From positions 1-6,920 of the forward strand of contig JADWMH010000114.1 in the NCBI GenBank assembly GCA_015767355.1: a DNA stretch of 6,920 nucleotides. The letters run 5' to 3'. A program made the position numbers and the translations under genes. The number at the start of each line of letters is the position of its first letter. Positions within the stretch are counted from its first letter, which is position 1. This document shows, one piece after another, positions 6,233-6,920 of this stretch. The notes below the pieces were generated by a model, which ran no database searches, was not told where the DNA came from, and saw nothing but the letters and a program-made list of their open reading frames with translations. Origin of the DNA: Gammaproteobacteria bacterium. GTDB lineage: Bacteria; Pseudomonadota; Gammaproteobacteria; Chromatiales; Chromatiaceae.

Positions 6233-6562
6233 CTAACGCGAGGGTCTGCTGCCGTCAGGGATCACCTGTTTCATCATATCTGCCGGGTTCCATTGCTGGA
6301 ACTGATCGCTGCCGCGTGTAATTGCCTGACCCATGCCACGCATGCTGCCTTCGATTTGCTGAATGCTCTGGTTCATGTTTGCTACGTTGAGCGCCATCTG
6401 ATCAATGCTCGCATTCATGGCCGTGACATCCCTGGACAAGGTTCCGACATGGCCGGTCATTTCGGTCATGGAGGTACTCATGTCATACATCAGCTTTACA
6501 AAAATAAGAGCTGCCACTGCGGCGCCGATGATGACAACTACCTGTCCGGATTTTGCGTTCAT
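6233..6562 (-). CDS. Small membrane-anchored coiled-coil protein, function unknown
   Basis: I do not recognise this 109-aa protein. Residues 7-22 (QVVVIIGAAVAALIFV) form one hydrophobic segment flanked by Lys4 and Lys23, so it is probably a bitopic membrane protein with a very short N-terminal tail. Residues 28-81 form an uninterrupted 3-4 heptad pattern, with core residues M28, M32, M35, V39, L42, V46, M49, I53, M56, V60, M63, I67, I70, M74, M77 and I81. That is about eight heptads of parallel-type coiled coil with an unusually Met-rich core (12 Met in 109 residues). A polar Pro-containing tail follows. The start is well supported by AGGAGG six bases upstream. It is on the same strand as pyrB, 77 bp upstream, with no terminator visible between them, but pyrB has its own promoter-like sequence. 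A pilus, division or chemoreceptor-like scaffold role cannot be told apart from sequence. Confidence 0.82.
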   Translation of the reverse strand: MNAKSGQVVVIIGAAVAALIFVKLMYDMSTSMTEMTGHVGTLSRDVTAMNASIDQMALNVANMNQSIQQIEGSMRGMGQAITRGSDQFQQWNPADMMKQVIPDGSRPSR

Positions 6563-6568
6563 GACCTG

Positions 6569-6574
6569 CCTCCT
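6569..6574 (-). promoter_or_regulatory. Strong Shine-Dalgarno of the coiled-coil protein gene
   Basis: A perfect AGGAGG on the minus strand, 6 nt before the ATG at 6562. It is the strongest ribosome binding site in the window and the main support that this small gene is real and well translated. Confidence 0.8.
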
Positions 6575-6606
6575 ATTGAGACGTACAGCACGTAATCTCT
6601 TCAGGA

Positions 6607-6635
6607 ATTGTAGCGGCAGTGCAGAAATGGTTCAA
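6607..6635 (-). promoter_or_regulatory. Candidate sigma70 promoter for the coiled-coil protein gene
   Basis: TTGAAC (6635-6630) and TACAAT (6612-6607) on the minus strand are separated by exactly 17 bp. The -35 matches at 4 of 6 positions and the -10 at 5 of 6. Transcription would start near 6600, giving a leader of about 38 nt that contains the AGGAGG site. Confidence 0.55.
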
Positions 6636-6716
6636 TGGGATAGAAAGAATAAAAGTAACTTCTCAGAATGTCCGTCTATTGTTTGAGTTTGTGCAGGGCT
6701 GGCAGAGAGCTCACCG

Positions 6717-6920
6717 ATGGCCCACGAATTACGATGTGTTTGCGGAGAATATGGTTATACCTTTGATGTATGGAGCGATGGTAACCCGTATTATTTCGAT
6801 GAAAATGGAGAAAAGCAGCATGCTTCCCATCCAGACCACGAACGGCTTTCCCTGTGCATCGGCAATGACAGACCTCACCTCTGTCTCTCTTGTAGAAATG
6901 AGTTTATGATGGATTCATGA
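6717..6920 (+). CDS. Small Cys-rich putative zinc-ribbon protein, function unknown
   Basis: A 67-aa reading frame that ends with TGA at the last base of the window. It is acidic and has a CxCG motif (C7, C9), a third Cys at 47 and a CLSC pair (C56, C59), plus several His. The paired CxC and CxxC spacing resembles a small zinc ribbon or rubredoxin-like knuckle. Between the Cys pairs is an aromatic and acidic stretch (YTFDVWSDGNPYYFDENGE, 14-32), followed by GNDRPHLCLSC (49-59). The ATG at 6717 is the only ATG/GTG/TTG start because an in-frame TGA lies at 6684-6686; GAGAG (6705-6709) is a modest RBS with a 7-nt spacer. The overlapping 96-codon frame at 6619-6909 has no such pattern and was set aside. 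It is transcribed away from the coiled-coil gene. No convincing promoter was found for it. Zinc binding is inferred from Cys spacing only. Confidence 0.65.
   Translation: MAHELRCVCGEYGYTFDVWSDGNPYYFDENGEKQHASHPDHERLSLCIGNDRPHLCLSCRNEFMMDS

Noticed and set aside
5809..6321. A 170-codon plus-strand frame running across pyrB and into the 109-aa gene
   Set aside because: It overlaps conserved pyrB codons and the pyrB promoter, and has no motif or RBS support.
6581..6593. Inverted repeat ACGT-N5-ACGT in the leader of the 109-aa gene
   Set aside because: The arms are only 4 bp and self-complementary; this is too short to claim an operator.
6619..6909. A 96-codon plus-strand frame overlapping the 67-aa Cys-rich gene
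   Set aside because: Its product has no recognisable motif or paired Cys and no good RBS. The other frame shows a coherent Cys/aromatic pattern, so this is most likely a shadow frame.

Overview
The window looks like a chromosomal housekeeping segment of a gammaproteobacterium. YggS, PilT, PilU, PyrB and a degenerate PyrC' all read as gammaproteobacterial proteins. From memory, the arrangement yggS(-) / pilT-pilU(+) / pyrC'-pyrB(-) is also the arrangement around PA0394-PA0403 of Pseudomonas aeruginosa. A PyrK-type flavoprotein in the pyr operon points away from Pseudomonas itself, perhaps to a Chromatiales/Thiotrichales-like (sulfur-oxidiser type) lineage. That placement is inference. I see no phage, IS, CRISPR, tRNA or rRNA sequence.

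Layout. Positions 1-29 hold a short tandem repeat of TTTTCGTG units. yggS (PLP-binding protein) lies on the minus strand at 46-735. A compact divergent gap of about 105 bp separates it from pilT (841-1875) and pilU (1875-3014) on the plus strand. These encode the two type IV pilus retraction ATPases and are coupled through a TGATG stop/start overlap. Eight bases after pilU lies the end of a convergent minus-strand operon, which reads from right to left pyrB (6155-5181), pyrC' (5184-3901), pyrK-like (3901-3023). Both junctions in this operon overlap (ATGA and TGATG). A good sigma70-type promoter (TTGACC-N17-CATAAT) lies just upstream of pyrB. Further upstream on the same strand is a 109-aa membrane-anchored coiled-coil protein (6562-6233) with its own strong RBS and promoter-like sequence. 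Divergent from it is a 67-aa Cys-rich putative zinc-binding protein (6717-6920) that ends exactly at the window edge.

Function. Two unrelated modules sit side by side. PilT and PilU power pilus retraction (twitching, DNA uptake). PyrB catalyses the committed step of pyrimidine synthesis, and PyrC' is a dihydroorotase homologue that has lost the metal ligands. As in Pseudomonas, PyrC' is probably a structural partner of PyrB rather than an enzyme, so a true dihydroorotase must be encoded elsewhere. The third gene encodes a protein with the FAD/NAD-binding and [2Fe-2S] features of PyrK, the electron-transfer subunit of class 1B dihydroorotate dehydrogenase, but no pyrD is present here. That combination, the methionine-cored coiled-coil protein in the position where Pseudomonas has pyrR, and the small Cys-rich protein are the points most worth follow-up. 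I do not see convincing evidence for a wholly new multi-gene system.
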